Assembly (NCBI GenBank): GCA_022478985.1
Contig: JAKSZP010013551.1
Span: 1 to 64,000 of the forward strand
Direction of reading: 5' to 3'
Source of the DNA: Massospora cicadina
Taxonomy: Eukaryota; Entomophthoromycota; Entomophthoromycetes; Entomophthorales; Entomophthoraceae
Length of the DNA stretch: 64,000 nt
Each line of letters opens with the position of its first letter. Positions within the stretch are counted from its first letter, which is position 1. Position numbers and translations under genes: made by a program. The notes beneath the pieces were generated by a model. The model was not told the DNA's origin, did no database searches, and saw only the letters and a program-made list of their open reading frames with translations. Of the stretch, positions 54,469 to 64,000 are shown in pieces.

Positions 54469-57400
54469 CTATCTCTTGTTGACAGCGGGAACGCCACTTA
54501 TGGGGAGGGGAAGGGAACGTGTGAAGGGGCCGTAGCCACTATTGAGCACGTGTGGAGGAAGGGGTCTGATTTGATGAACCAGACTGGGAACCAGGAGGAG
54601 ACCAGCTGTCAGCGACGCGGTGGGAGATATCCAAACATCCACACTTGAAAAGTGATCCACCAAATGAGATTGGAATCTGTGGACAGCGTCAGGGAGGGTG
54701 GGGATGGATCCAGCGATGGCATCCAAGACAATCGTGTGGATAGTCCACATGGCGATTGCAACCACCAGAGCATGGAGGGAGGGTGGAAGGGGGAGGCCAT
54801 TGATGAAGCAAACATATCTCTTGACAGACTGAAGGGATGTGTTTGATCCTGGCCCAGCAGACGTTGGAATTCGCGCCATATCACTTTAGAGGTGGGGCAC
54901 TTCTCCAGGCGGTGAAACAGCGTTTCATACTGGCCACACACGACACAGGATGAGTGTAAAGCGTTAGAGCGCTCAGCTGTATGATACACCCGCCTCAGGC
55001 AGCGCCACACATGGGAGCGGACTTGAGGCTGCAACAGAGGATGGTGTGCGTATTTCCAGATAGTCTTTTGGGTCTCAGTGGAATAAGGGATGTCCATCAT
55101 GTCCAGGTAGTCCACCCTGGATAGGACATGGGGTCGAATGGGGATCACGCCATCATGGATGGGTAGCCCCTGTACCTCTTGTGTGAACTGAGGAGAGGGG
55201 CGGCCTCTTTCAGGTTGTATGTCCACTAATATGAATTCTCCACTCTGCGCTTCGCATGGAGAGTAAGATTCGTTTGTAGTGGGTTTTAGTCCCGTGAGGA
55301 ACTGTGGCCAATGTGTGTGATGCGAGGTATTTCATCAGGTAGTGGGGGTTTGTTGGATTGTTGAGGCCCAAGGCTCAGGAGAAGTTGGAGCGGGCCGCAC
55401 GGGACCAGTGTTGGGATGGGAGTGTAGGAGCGGTGACGGCTGCGATCCAGGTGCTCAGGATCTTGGCAGCATGGGATTTGAAGTCAAGCAGGCCCATGCC
55501 ACCTTGATGATGAGGGTCAAACATGACCTCTAGCCGTACTGGTGGAGGGCGGCCTGAACAAAGCCATCCTTGCAGCAAAGCATACAGGGATTTGAAAAAG
55601 CTTGGGGAGAAGGGGATGGCGTGGGCTCCGAACCAGACTTTGGATAGGAGCATAGAGTTGGCAAGAACAACCCTGCCAGTGAGGGTAGTAGGGTGGGCTC
55701 AGAGAGAGGCGATTCACTTCGTCACGTTGTCCAGTATACGGCACTCCATTACTGCTGACGCATATCCGCCTGCCTCCATCCACACGCCCAGATGGCGCAC
55801 CGGTCCTATGGTAGGACGTGGCACGAAGGGGAGCACCAGTGGAGTGGTGTATGTTGAGTTAGTAAGGCGTGGACGTGGGCGAGCAGATGGACTGGGTTGG
55901 GAACTAATTGCTGGGGCCCAGCAGTTCTGAAACTGACCAAGGAGGATGATTTCGGTTTTGGAGGCGTTCAGTGCCGCGTTGCTTACCCAGGAATATTCCT
56001 GGATGAGGGCTTCAAGCGCGCATGCAGCTTTGTTATTAGACACCCCCACCACGCAATCATCTGCAAATGCCATTATCTTGACTGGGGTTTGGCCTGGCTC
56101 ATGGACCCCAGTGAGTTGGGCATTCACATTTCGCAGTAGTGGGTCAAGGCTGATGTTTTATAAGAGTGGGCTGAGGGGGTCCCCTTGTCGCAGGCCCCTT
56201 TGAGGGCAGACTACTTTCGTTAGGAAGCCTGGGCCACGCACTGCCATTGTCACAGATTCCGTGAGCAGCATCACCCAGTTTATGAAGCGGGGGGTAGGCG
56301 GAATTGATGGAGGCAGGCCTAAGGTATTCCCAGTTTACTCTATAATAGGCCTTTTGTTGGTCCAAGAATACAAGTGCCCCAGAGGTTTGGACTGACATAC
56401 ATTAGCCACAGAGTGCACGTTATCCCAAATCGACCTTCTGGGGATGAAATTAAATTGTTCTGGGGAGATGGTGGCAGATGCTACAGTCCCTAAACGGTTA
56501 GCCATGATTTTTGTTGAAATTTTGGTGTCTGTGTTTGTTAGAGAAATGGGGCGCCAGTTGGCTAAGTCAAGCTTATCCCCTTTCTTGAAGAGTGTGACAG
56601 TAAAGGCCTCATGTTCTCCTGGTAGGAGGCGCGTTTCCAACAGGCTTTGGTTAAGTGAGGCTAGCAGCAATGGGGATATATATTTGAAATATTTTTTGTA
56701 GAACTCATATGGAATGCCATCTGGGCCTGGGCATTTTTGGTTTGGCGCACCACGAATGGCTGTCCATAATTCGTTTGGAGTAATTAGATTCATTATTTCT
56801 GGGTATCAGAAAATGGTGCAGATATGAGCTTGGTTGAGAAATTCCGCCATTTTGGCCAGCTGAATTGGTTCAGCTCGGTATAACTTGGATAATATTTTTG
56901 CATTTTGATTGCCACTTTGGCCAGTGTGTTCGCAATGGAATTATCCGATCTTCACACCTGTGTGCAGGCCACGCTCTGGCGTGGTTAAAATTTTTTTTTA
57001 ATGAAGTATGCGGTGCACTTGTCGCCTTTAGTGATGCATGTGGCCCTGTATTGGACACAAACCCGATGTTTGTGTTGCCTTTTGAGTGCGTTGAGGTGGG
57101 TGGCTGCCTCCACCCACTTCCAGCCCCATGTAGGGCTGTATCCTGTGGCTGGAATGTTGGACTCCAAGTGGGCCAATTCTGCCAGAGCGCGCGAGATAAC
57201 CACTGATGTGGCTCATGAGCGTCTGGAGGAGAGATGGCGATAGTGGCGGATGGTGTCCTCTTTGAAAGTTGCCCATGTGGAAATGGAGTCCATGCAAAAC
57301 GGTGCAACAAATGATTTTGCCAAAGTTGCCTCTTCCACCCACATGAAAAATCCTGGCGACGCGAGCTTGGGGGGCAGATTTTGCACCAATGTGGGGCCTT

Positions 57401-58122
57401 TGCAACTGTGATGGGTAAGTGGTATGTTATTGAGACCAGTCAGTGGTTGGAGAATTCCATTTTCATTGTTTTGAAGTGGGAGATGTGGGGTTGGAATTTC
57501 GCTGGCATTAGAATAAGGTCAATGCGGGTCATGGACCTTAATTGGCTGTTGTGGACATGGGGACGTGTCATGTTTTTGAGCAGTGGGGCATGTTGCAGCA
57601 GCGCATCCATTAACCCAAGGGTGGCTTTTAGAACGCATAGTTCTACATGACCCTGTGGGGCGTGGGGTGAGGGCAGCCACCGGTCCGTTGGTGAGGTTAG
57701 CCAACAGTTCATGTCGCCAACTAGGAAAGAATCAGGGGGTAGTGGGAGGGATTTGACTGATGAGAAAAATTCCTGATGCTCATGTGCACCATTTTGGGGC
57801 ATAGATGTTGATGATTGTGTGTGCAACGTCAGCCCAAGAGAAGGTGACAATGAGCACTCAGCCATTTAGGAATGTTTCTGAAGATGTGAATTTAAAAATT
57901 GTTTTTTTGAATTAGCACCCCACAGTGCTTTGACCAAAAGGATAGGGATGGGAGGAGCATTGTTTTCCAAGCTTCCTCAGAACCTCATGGACAGTGGGAC
58001 TCCTGGATGGCCAGGATATCCACAGGTAAATTGTTTTGTAAAAAACTCAGTTTCCTAGCCCAGGATGGGGAGGCCTTGAGTCCGGTGATATTCAGCATCC
58101 CTAGAGTGAAGGTTTCCCCCAT
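54469..58122 (-). pseudogene. L4 ORF2: APE endonuclease, reverse transcriptase, zinc motif
   Basis: A likely start is ATG at 58122, whose frame opens MGETFTLGMLNITGLKAS. Endonuclease: LAIQESHCP near 58005-58030, FLVGDMNCW near 57715-57735. RT: PGPDGIPYEFYKKYF near 56695-56735, GDKLDLANWRPISLTNTDTK near 56515-56575, FIPRRSIWDN near 56425-56455, a KGDPLSPLL-type block near 56175, and FADD at 56056-56067. Zinc motif CVVCGQYETLFHRLEKC near 54895-54945. Frames change at least six times. Two overlapping frames cover the C-terminus (55226-54609 and 54879-54469). No RNase H was seen. Confidence 0.85.
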
Positions 58123-58319
58123 CGCACCTTAGGTGCAAGGGGGTGGGCCCCCAGGCCCACCAGCCTCTTCAAGGTCCCCACGGGCTTTCACAGCAGCGCG
58201 GGTGTTAGCAGCAATGCTATCGGGGTTTTTGTTAATTTTTGTGGAAAGAGTCACGTTGGCTTTGGCCTTCACTTTTTGTTTTCCCGACATCAGACGAATT
58301 TTTTGTGGTGCGGATAAGT

Positions 58320-59541
58320 TCAGTGCACCATTGAGCAGGGCAAAATTTTTTTTTCAGTTGGGATAGGTCCCAAGTCAGTTTCAACTGGAGCTTGGGTGCA
58401 GCAATTGGGTGGGATTGAATCTCCCATCAGATCCTCAGATTGAGTGGCCCGCTCAGCATGAGCCTCCCAATCTGATTGGGTGATGGATTCCCAAGTCACT
58501 TCCACCACGAAGGTCTCCATGTCCTCCTGGCGTTGTGAGTGTGGGATGGTGGTGGTGGCCTTGGCTGCTTCCTTGGCCGCAGCCCTATGGGCCTGCTTAG
58601 CCTTCTTCCACTCCTGTGGGGAGATGGGCTTTACCAATAGGTAGCAGCCTTGTGCTCCCCACAGGAAAGCCTCCTTGGTGCTTGCAGTTGGTTCATAGTG
58701 CGCCTCTCTGCTGGCCATGGCCGCCGAGGGGTGCTCTTGGAATGTGACACCCTCCTTGATGGGGCATGCATGCGCCTTATGGCCAAACGCGTCACAGTGG
58801 GTGCAAATGGGGGGCGCGCTGTCCACAGTTACTCGGAATGGGTGGGTGGTATGCCCTGCAATGTCAATAAAGGTGGAGTGTGGGATCTGGGTTAGGTCCT
58901 TTGCGATCTCCTCAGTTGGGGTCAGAACTGCGATGGCTTTGCTGGTGCACAGGTGTGGCATCAGTGTGAAACGTTGCATTTTGAAAGATTGTATTTCGCC
59001 ATATACGGCGAGACCATCTTTCAGGTGTTGCTCCAAATGGCATGTTTTACCATAGTAGGCAAAAAATCAAACGTGAGGAAAATTTGGTTTGATTTTGTCC
59101 ATCTGGTGCATTTGGTTTCAATGACCCGTTGCCCTTTGGGGAGGTCAACCACTATGCACACCGCTGCAGCCTCATCTGCTGCTATTTTGCTTTCAAAACC
59201 TAGGTCCAGCCAACCATGTAACATGGAGTGAGGTGTAACATATTATTGTATGTCGGGAAAATTTGTGTATATCTTCACAAAATTTTTCCCATAAGGCTGT
59301 TTTTTGGATGTCCAGATACACACAGACTCCGAATTCCACCGACAAAAGTGGCTGGGAGTGTGACGTTGATGTACTGGTTGCATCGTGCTTGCCACACGAG
59401 TATCTCTGGGGAAATTGTGACTGCCAGTTTTTTGAGATTTTTGTCTATTCTGCCAAATTCTCCAGGGCGTTTTTGAACGTTGGAGGCCGCGGGCCTTCCG
59501 CATGCTCCTCTTGCCTTGCTTGCCCAACTGCTCCCAGACAT
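58320..59541 (-). pseudogene. L4 ORF1, CCHC protein, frameshifted
   Basis: The start is taken at 59541 (MSGSSWASKARG). The reading runs to 59275, then 59224-59021, then 59036-58320 (238 codons open), i.e. two frameshifts and one stop. The middle part has GWLDLGFESKIAADEAAAV, the same RRM-like block as FDVGFQSEEDAEAAAQ in L3. The knuckle CTHCDAFGHKAHAC lies near 58770-58815 and is intact. The C-terminal part is basic and Ala-rich, then acidic. Confidence 0.8.
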
Positions 59542-59644
59542 GGGCGCAGACTAATCCCTCATGAGATTATCAAACTAGATTTAGTCTTGAATTGAATGGG
59601 TTGCAAAAGTGTTTGCAAAGAGAAAGAAAAGTTTAGTAAACAAG

Positions 59645-59661
59645 GTCAACATATCATCTTT
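59645..59661. repeat. Target-site duplication of L4, right copy
   Basis: Second copy of GTCAACATATCATCTTT. Confidence 0.9.
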
Positions 59662-60737
59662 GAAGTTAAATTTAACTCTGTACTTCCATAGAAACTATGT
59701 CCCAAATCAGGATATTATAATTTTGGTTGGCCAAAACTTTTGCTGGGGCAGATACCACTAAAGATCCAAATTGAGTGGAAGAGCACTATACGCCCCACAG
59801 GAGATGGTGGTATTTGGTTTGATTGTCCCATATTCTTTATTGTTTATAAATTGGGAGAGATCCTCATCTTCTTCACCAGCTTGGTTGAGACAATATTGAT
59901 AGGCGATCCAATGTCAACTATTGCCCGCACCCATACTTTATTAAACAGTATGTCATTATATGTACACTCAGTGTATTGTAAAATTGTATTTACTTAGTGT
60001 ATAGCATCATTATTTGCCAAATTGAGAGTCTGAATTATCTGCGCTGATAGCTCAGGAAATGATTCCTTGATCACGCTAAAGGGGATAGACAGGTTTGCCT
60101 CATCTAATTTGACCTTGGTCAATTCTTCCATATTCTCTACAGCTAAAATCTTGTCCACCAGCTGTCATTCATATATCTGAGCAACTTCCTTGATTACTTT
60201 AGGGTTGATCCTAAAATATGCATCATGGTCTCTTGAGTATTCCATCTAGAAATGTTTGGATGTTTTGACATTTTTGGCAGTCTGTAGCCTGTTCCATTGT
60301 AATGACATATGAAAAGGTAAGACCGAATGGTTTCAGTCCTGGTTATGTATTTCTACTTGAAGCTGGGCTTAAAATATCTGACAGGTTTGGACAGCACATG
60401 AATGGAAAGAGAGAATGGTTGCTCAGACTCAGTGGGTTCAATAGTGCCTATATCAGTATGAGGTAGAGCCTTATTTTGATTTAATGGCGGAACTCGTTCA
60501 TATCATCCTTGAGAGTAATATGACAGTCATTGATGTGCATAAGAGGGGCTTTGGTATCCTAAAGTTGGTGAATTTTTTCAATCTCAGCAGGATGAAGAGC
60601 CAATTGGGCGGAGAGAGAGACTTTTTTAGCTTCAATGGTTTAGTGTTTTTCATTCATCTGCTCAAGTTGATGATTGATGTGAGTCTGAGAATCAATCAGG
60701 CTTGCACAGGTTGTAGTAGCCTTCAATTAATTGTTGT
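59662..60737 (-). pseudogene. G5 protease (N-terminal part) and gag end
   Basis: On the minus strand AIVDIGSPINIVSTKLVKK near 59875-59930 is the protease active site, with Ile replacing the usual Thr/Ser of D-T/S-G. FGSLVVSAPAKVLANQNYN near 59720-59780 is homologous to FGSIVVTAPAIVLPNTNYD in G1. Gag remnants follow to 60737, with a poor CQKC-like knuckle remnant near 60270. The element ends abruptly where G6 begins. Confidence 0.68.
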
Positions 60738-62391
60738 TGTTGAGATTCTGATATGACTGGATGTTAAGCTCCAAATATCTGCAGCAGATTGGGTGAGAAT
60801 GGATAGAACTGAGTAATATGATAATATTGTTGATATCGCCTCAAAATAAGGTGATAGGGTTGTCAGATTCTGGCGGTTAACTCAAAAATAAACCTTTGAA
60901 AACCATCAGATTGGGATGATTATCCTTTTAACGCTTGAGCTAACGCCTATTGAAATCATACAATTTGGGCTGATTATCTCAACAATAATTCAATTGAGTA
61001 ATTTATCAGGCGCTCAGCCTGAATATGCTCACATAAAATGGCCAATTTTTGATGCATCAAATATCAGCAATTGGTCCCAATTATCAAAACACAGTTAATT
61101 TTATTTGTATACAAAATAATTCAGGGTAGACCTGAAGTTAACGTCTAAAATCCTGTGGACTTCAGATGAATGAAAAACGTAATCAATTTTCTGCCTGAGG
61201 GTGAAATTTGTATGTTGATACACATAATTGGCATGATAGCACTTTTGTGGAATTCCTAAAAGGGGTTACCTAATGCTATTGAGGAAGAGGCCTGCTGATG
61301 TCCCAATTAGGGGTGCGTCATTTACTTTAATTTAGGCCAAAATTTCACAGAAGGTGTATTTTGTCAGCAGTATGACGAAACTGAAATCCTGAAGATCTTG
61401 GGAAAATTTTTCATGCTTTTATCGCAATTTTGTACCTGAAATCCTCCTGATTTCAAGAGTATTTTGCCACCAATGAACCTAAGAAAAGGTTTCAGTTATA
61501 GGCCGAGCTGAGTGGCAAAATAGCTGTTGAACTTTTGTGCTGGAATGTGGCCAGGAGATGCCCTAGAGGTATAAATACTGGTGCCTGGCCTAATGACCAT
61601 TATTTGTTAAATAGCTTGCAATAAAAGTCTTATTTATTTTATCCTTTTCCTGGTTTATCTGAATCCTAACTTTGGAGAAGTGTTGACAAACTGGAAGGAC
61701 TGAATCCCCAGTTTGTATTTAATCCTTCCTCAGAAGAAGTTCCCAAATATGAAGGGAAAATTGCGCCCAAAATTGGCTTAAAGAGCTGAGGCGAATTTAA
61801 TAGGCTAGTGAGTTAATAAATAGTCCAAATCCCTTAAACTACAGGCACTATTGAGGATCAACCATTGGGACTTCAGCATAAATAGATGTGCAGGATAATA
61901 ATTTTTAAGCGAGCAATCCTCAGAATTTGACGAGGGTGATACTGAGCTTTAGATAAATGATTATTAGATTGATTTAAATAAGGTAATAAGCAATGTTGAC
62001 GAGCAACAAATATTTAGTAAAACGCCCTAAAACTAAAGCAATAGTGATTTTAAGAATAGTAGACTGCCAGAGCCAATAAGAATATGGTGGAACTGAATAG
62101 TTTAAGAAAAAGGATCAGTATTGAAAAGAGTTGCTTATACATAAGTAAGATGGGAAGAATAAAACAGGAGGATTGTTTATTGGTAGGAAGTAGGAAGCAG
62201 AGCAGTAAGAATCTGCTATTATTATTTTGTCAATATAAGGTGGTTTCACTGAAGCAATTACTTCATGTATTAATATATTTTAACAACTTTTTTGAGGACT
62301 GGTAATCTCCAAATCATTATTCGTTGCACAGTGGGTTTGACCCTGTGAAAAATCCCCTGGCGTATCTCAACAATATCGCCAAATTATAACA
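60738..62391 (+). repeat. G6 5' LTR, split by S2
   Basis: A plus-strand LTR related to that of G2. It begins TGTTGAGATTCTGATATGAC (G2: TGTCAAGAAAATGATATGAC) and ends CAAATTATAACA next to the primer-binding site. About 123 bases lie left of S2 and about 455 right of it. The 3' part shares TTTTTTTGAGGACTGGTAATC with the G2 LTR. Confidence 0.72.
60861..61932 (+). mobile_element. S2: solo LTR of the G1 family
   Basis: 1072 bases, the inverted counterpart of the G1 LTRs over their full length, starting TGTCAGATTCTGG and ending CAGAATTTGACG. It is flanked by AGGGT at 60856-60860 and 61933-61937. No internal sequence or partner LTR is present, so it arose by LTR-LTR recombination. A TATA-like GGTATAAATAC lies near 61568 and AATAAAAG near 61621. 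Confidence 0.9.
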
Positions 62392-62392
62392 G

Positions 62393-62413
62393 TGGTGCTC
62401 ACTACAGGGGGCC
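62393..62413 (+). promoter_or_regulatory. G6 primer-binding site
   Basis: TGGTGCTCACTACAGGGGG starts one base after the LTR end, identical to the site of G2. Confidence 0.68.
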
Positions 62414-62429
62414 CATTGAATAACCACAA

Positions 62430-63178
62430 AAATGAAAAAATTCAACAGTCACCTGCCATGGCATATCAGGACTGCACCAAAGGGTATCATTCCAATCCGC
62501 TGCACTAGCAGAAAATGCAGAAATCAAACTTGTTGTGGACGCAGTGCTCAAACAACAAGAGGAGCTCCTTAAGGAGCGTGACTGTGTAAAAGATCAACTT
62601 GAAATTGCAGTTAGTCAGTTGTGATACTTGGACAACAGAACAGGCAACTTGCCAATTGCCTGGATGATGCTACTGAGCGGCTACACTGCATGGAATGGAA
62701 GTTGGAACCTACCTTTTACCCGCCTCATCAACATTGGGAAGCGGAAGGACAATGGGTCACTAAAAAGCATTTTATGGCAAATATGAAACTGAATATCTAG
62801 CTGAGGAGCTTTTTTCCAAACATGCAGGCAGCGGGAGCTGATCAACTCATGATGATAGCTCTTGGGGTATTTATGCTCTGACCTAACGAAACCCCATTTG
62901 ATGGCAGTCCTGGCCACTGAAGAGATATACGCTACCCCTGGATCAGCTGATCAGCCATGTGCCGCTGGCCCTTCTGAGCCAGTTCCTTGCTGAGATACTG
63001 CTTATGGGTCTCAACCCATTTCTCATTACACTCCAAAAGTTCACAGTTATGAGTGGGAGGAGGAGGTTTGTATAAATAAGCTGCTTCCATTTAATCATGA
63101 TGGGAATATCCAAGGTTTCTTTAAACAATTTGAGTTTGTGGCAGAAGGAGCCTCAGACTGTCAAGAGAGTGTCTGTAA
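62430..63178 (+). pseudogene. G6 gag relic
   Basis: Near 62505-62620 the plus strand reads a coiled-coil-like AENAEIKLVVDAVLKQQEEL and KERDCVKDQLEIAVSQL. At about 63012-63170, SYEWEEEVCINKLLPFNHDG and GFFKQFEFVAEGASD follow, homologous to the G2 gag block CIEKLLPFSHYGNMHGYFKC. Stops lie between them. The reading ends at 63178 where E1 begins. Confidence 0.68.
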
Positions 63179-63341
63179 CTTTCTCGTTCCCAGCAAGGTG
63201 ATGTGAGATGCAAACCCAAATTGCTAAGGAACTAGCCATTAGGAGAATGGGAAAGAAGACACCTTGAATGGTGCCTGTGCAAAAGGTACCCCAGGCAAGG
63301 GTGTAGAGCGCAACATATAGTACCAGGTAAGTGAGAAACAT
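63179..63341 (-). CDS. E1 predicted membrane peptide, unknown
   Basis: The open frame starts at 63341 with MFLTYLVLYVALYTLAWG and is strongly hydrophobic, with two likely transmembrane helices (about residues 3-18 and 27-47), ending in a hydrophilic HHLAGNEK. The frame enters G6 sequence after 63179 and stops at 63153. It lies 16 bases after the stop of the upstream frame and is offset from it by one base, so the two could be one frameshifted or spliced gene. No family is recognised. Confidence 0.35.
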
Positions 63342-63357
63342 AACAGCTCGAGTGGAC

Positions 63358-63540
63358 CTAAAGGGGAACCATAATCAAGTGTAACTTGGCGTCAGGGGGC
63401 TTGGGTGCCTCAATCTGGAGGGGACCTGGGCGGCCCAGGGGAGCACCTGGGATTTTGGTAAATTGTGATAAGAGGTAGTGGCCCACATAGTTGGAGACCT
63501 CCCCAAAGAGGTCCGCCACCAAGTTCGCCCAAGGAAACAT
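63358..63540 (-). CDS. E1 60-codon frame, unknown
   Basis: Starts at 63540 with MFPWANLVADLFGEVSNYVG, continues with a Pro-rich middle (GAPLGRPGPLQIEAPKPPD) and ends LHLIMVPL. No in-frame stop, CpG-containing. Likely part of the same transcript as the membrane peptide that follows. Unknown function. Confidence 0.33.
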   Translation of the reverse strand: MFPWANLVADLFGEVSNYVGHYLLSQFTKIPGAPLGRPGPLQIEAPKPPDAKLHLIMVPL

Positions 63541-63848
63541 GAGTAAACCGTAAAATAACGGGTAATTTTATTTAAGAAAAGTTGACCAATGAGGAATGTT
63601 GGTCACAAAAAATGTATTTAAAGTGGGTTGGGGAAATTAAGGTTCTGCGGAAGTGCGCCCAAGCCTTGACGCTCCAATAAACAGATGCTTCCATCCATTT
63701 TTGTAAAATACACCAAAAGTGCCTTCACTCAAGTAATTTATTGAAGCCATATTTTACTTGAACTTAAAATTTCATAACTTGAATGGGATTTGAACCCTTG
63801 CTCTCCAATTAACTGAATCGAACTGTCTTCATTTGTAATGTAAATCGT

Positions 63849-63998
63849 TCATTTCAGTGCATGGGTCAAGATAAGAGGCTGGGCGTTTTGCACCCCATTA
63901 GTATCAGCCTGGGCATGCTTGGCTTGCACCCAGAGTTGATCTAAGGTGTGTTTCAGGTCAGGAAGAGCCTGAAGTTTCACCTTCTGGGCCTCCTGTCG
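63849..63998 (-). CDS. C-terminal end of a minus-strand gene entering from the right, unknown
   Basis: The frame is open from the window edge to a TGA at 63849-63851, about 49 codons. The peptide is Gln/Lys/Ala-rich and probably helical (RQEAQKVKLQALPDLKHTLD, then QLWVQAKHAQADTN), coiled-coil-like as in gag proteins. The start lies outside the window. Confidence 0.35.
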   Translation of the reverse strand, partial: RQEAQKVKLQALPDLKHTLDQLWVQAKHAQADTNGVQNAQPLILTHALK

Positions 63999-64000
63999 CC

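Larger units (their letters stand above)
54368..59644 (-). mobile_element. L4: full-length LINE nested in G5 protease
   Basis: 5277 bases on the minus strand, bounded by a 17-base duplication. 5' UTR (59644-59542), ORF1, ORF2, short 3' UTR with AATAAAT. It is the best-preserved relative of L1 and shares the 3' tail of L3. Both ORFs are frameshifted. Because it lies within G5, it is younger than G5. Confidence 0.9.
60738..63178 (+). mobile_element. G6: 5' part of a Ty3/Gypsy element, plus strand
   Basis: 5' LTR, primer-binding site and gag of an element related to G2. It is inserted in the gag of G5 (no duplication can be checked because the right end is outside the window). It contains S2 in its LTR and is cut by E1 at 63178. 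Confidence 0.7.
63179..64000 (-). other. E1: unassigned CpG-containing insert at right edge
   Basis: The G6 gag sequence breaks off at 63178 and unrelated DNA with frequent CpG continues to the window end. All coding-like frames are on the minus strand (63998-63849, 63540-63358, 63341 to about 63179). Between them lie an AT-rich stretch with GTATTTAAAG near 63610 and CCAATAAAC near 63675 on the plus strand, and a tRNA-like piece at 63785-63819. The right end is outside the window, so its type cannot be decided. It could be a young element, or displaced host sequence. Confidence 0.45.

Noticed and set aside
56865..57206. 113-codon plus ORF and neighbouring plus frames within L4.
   Set aside because: Antisense to L4 ORF2; the minus strand carries the endonuclease-RT linker blocks also seen in L1.
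1..64000. CRISPR arrays, rRNA, complete tRNA genes, bacterial-type operons.
   Set aside because: No short regularly spaced repeats with unique spacers, no rRNA-like core and no full tRNA cloverleaf were noticed. The eukaryotic element content argues against a prokaryotic source.

Overview
This window looks like a stack of transposable-element insertions in a large, repeat-rich eukaryotic genome. I see no gene that is convincingly of host origin and intact. The mix is Tad1-like non-LTR retrotransposons (APE-type endonuclease, reverse transcriptase and a C-terminal CCHC motif), Ty3/Gypsy elements, solo LTRs and short non-autonomous LTR elements. Many copies are decayed, with frequent in-frame stops and visibly few CpG sites. 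A filamentous fungus is the best guess, and a rust with a greatly expanded genome would fit well, but that is inference from element types only.

Names used below: L1 to L4 are non-LTR elements; G1 to G6 are Gypsy elements; T1 is a TRIM-like element; S1 and S2 are solo LTRs; E1 is the right-edge insert.

Left third (1-20.8 kb): L1, an old plus-strand LINE, has been split twice. L2, a younger full-length LINE (2733-8803), sits in its reverse transcriptase with a 15-bp target-site duplication (TSD). G1, a minus-strand Gypsy (10529-20741), sits in its 3' UTR with TSD GTCCC. G1 itself carries S1 (14077-14877) in its RNase H. The last ~30 bases of L1 reappear only on the far side of G1, at 20742-20772.

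20.8-29.3 kb: L3 (21044-22938) is an ORF1-only non-LTR element. It has an 18-bp TSD, an open 463-codon ORF1 with a zinc knuckle, no ORF2, and a 3' tail shared with L4 and L1. It resembles a fungal counterpart of the mammalian half-L1 (HAL1) elements. Beyond it lie a pair of LTR-like direct repeats 999 bp apart, a 56-bp minisatellite, and a quiet AT-rich tract that starts with a small CpG-containing ORF.

29.3-42.5 kb: G2 (minus, TSD ATTGG) is inserted in the 3' end of G3 (minus). G2 carries T1 (32906-34748, TSD ACTAT) between protease and reverse transcriptase. 42.5-50.8 kb: G4 (plus) is a chromovirus with a recognisable chromodomain and 650-bp LTRs, apparently inserted into another element's LTR.

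50.8-64 kb: G5 (minus) is cut in its protease by L4 (54368-59644, 17-bp TSD) and abuts G6 (plus, 60738 onward). The 5' LTR of G6 holds S2, a solo LTR of the G1 family (TSD AGGGT). The gag of G6 is broken at 63178 by E1, a CpG-containing segment running off the right edge, with short minus-strand ORFs including one predicted membrane protein.

The relative order of insertion is therefore readable from the nesting. The most interesting points are L3 with its shared tail, T1, the 75-bp repeat array in S1, and the unassigned segment E1.
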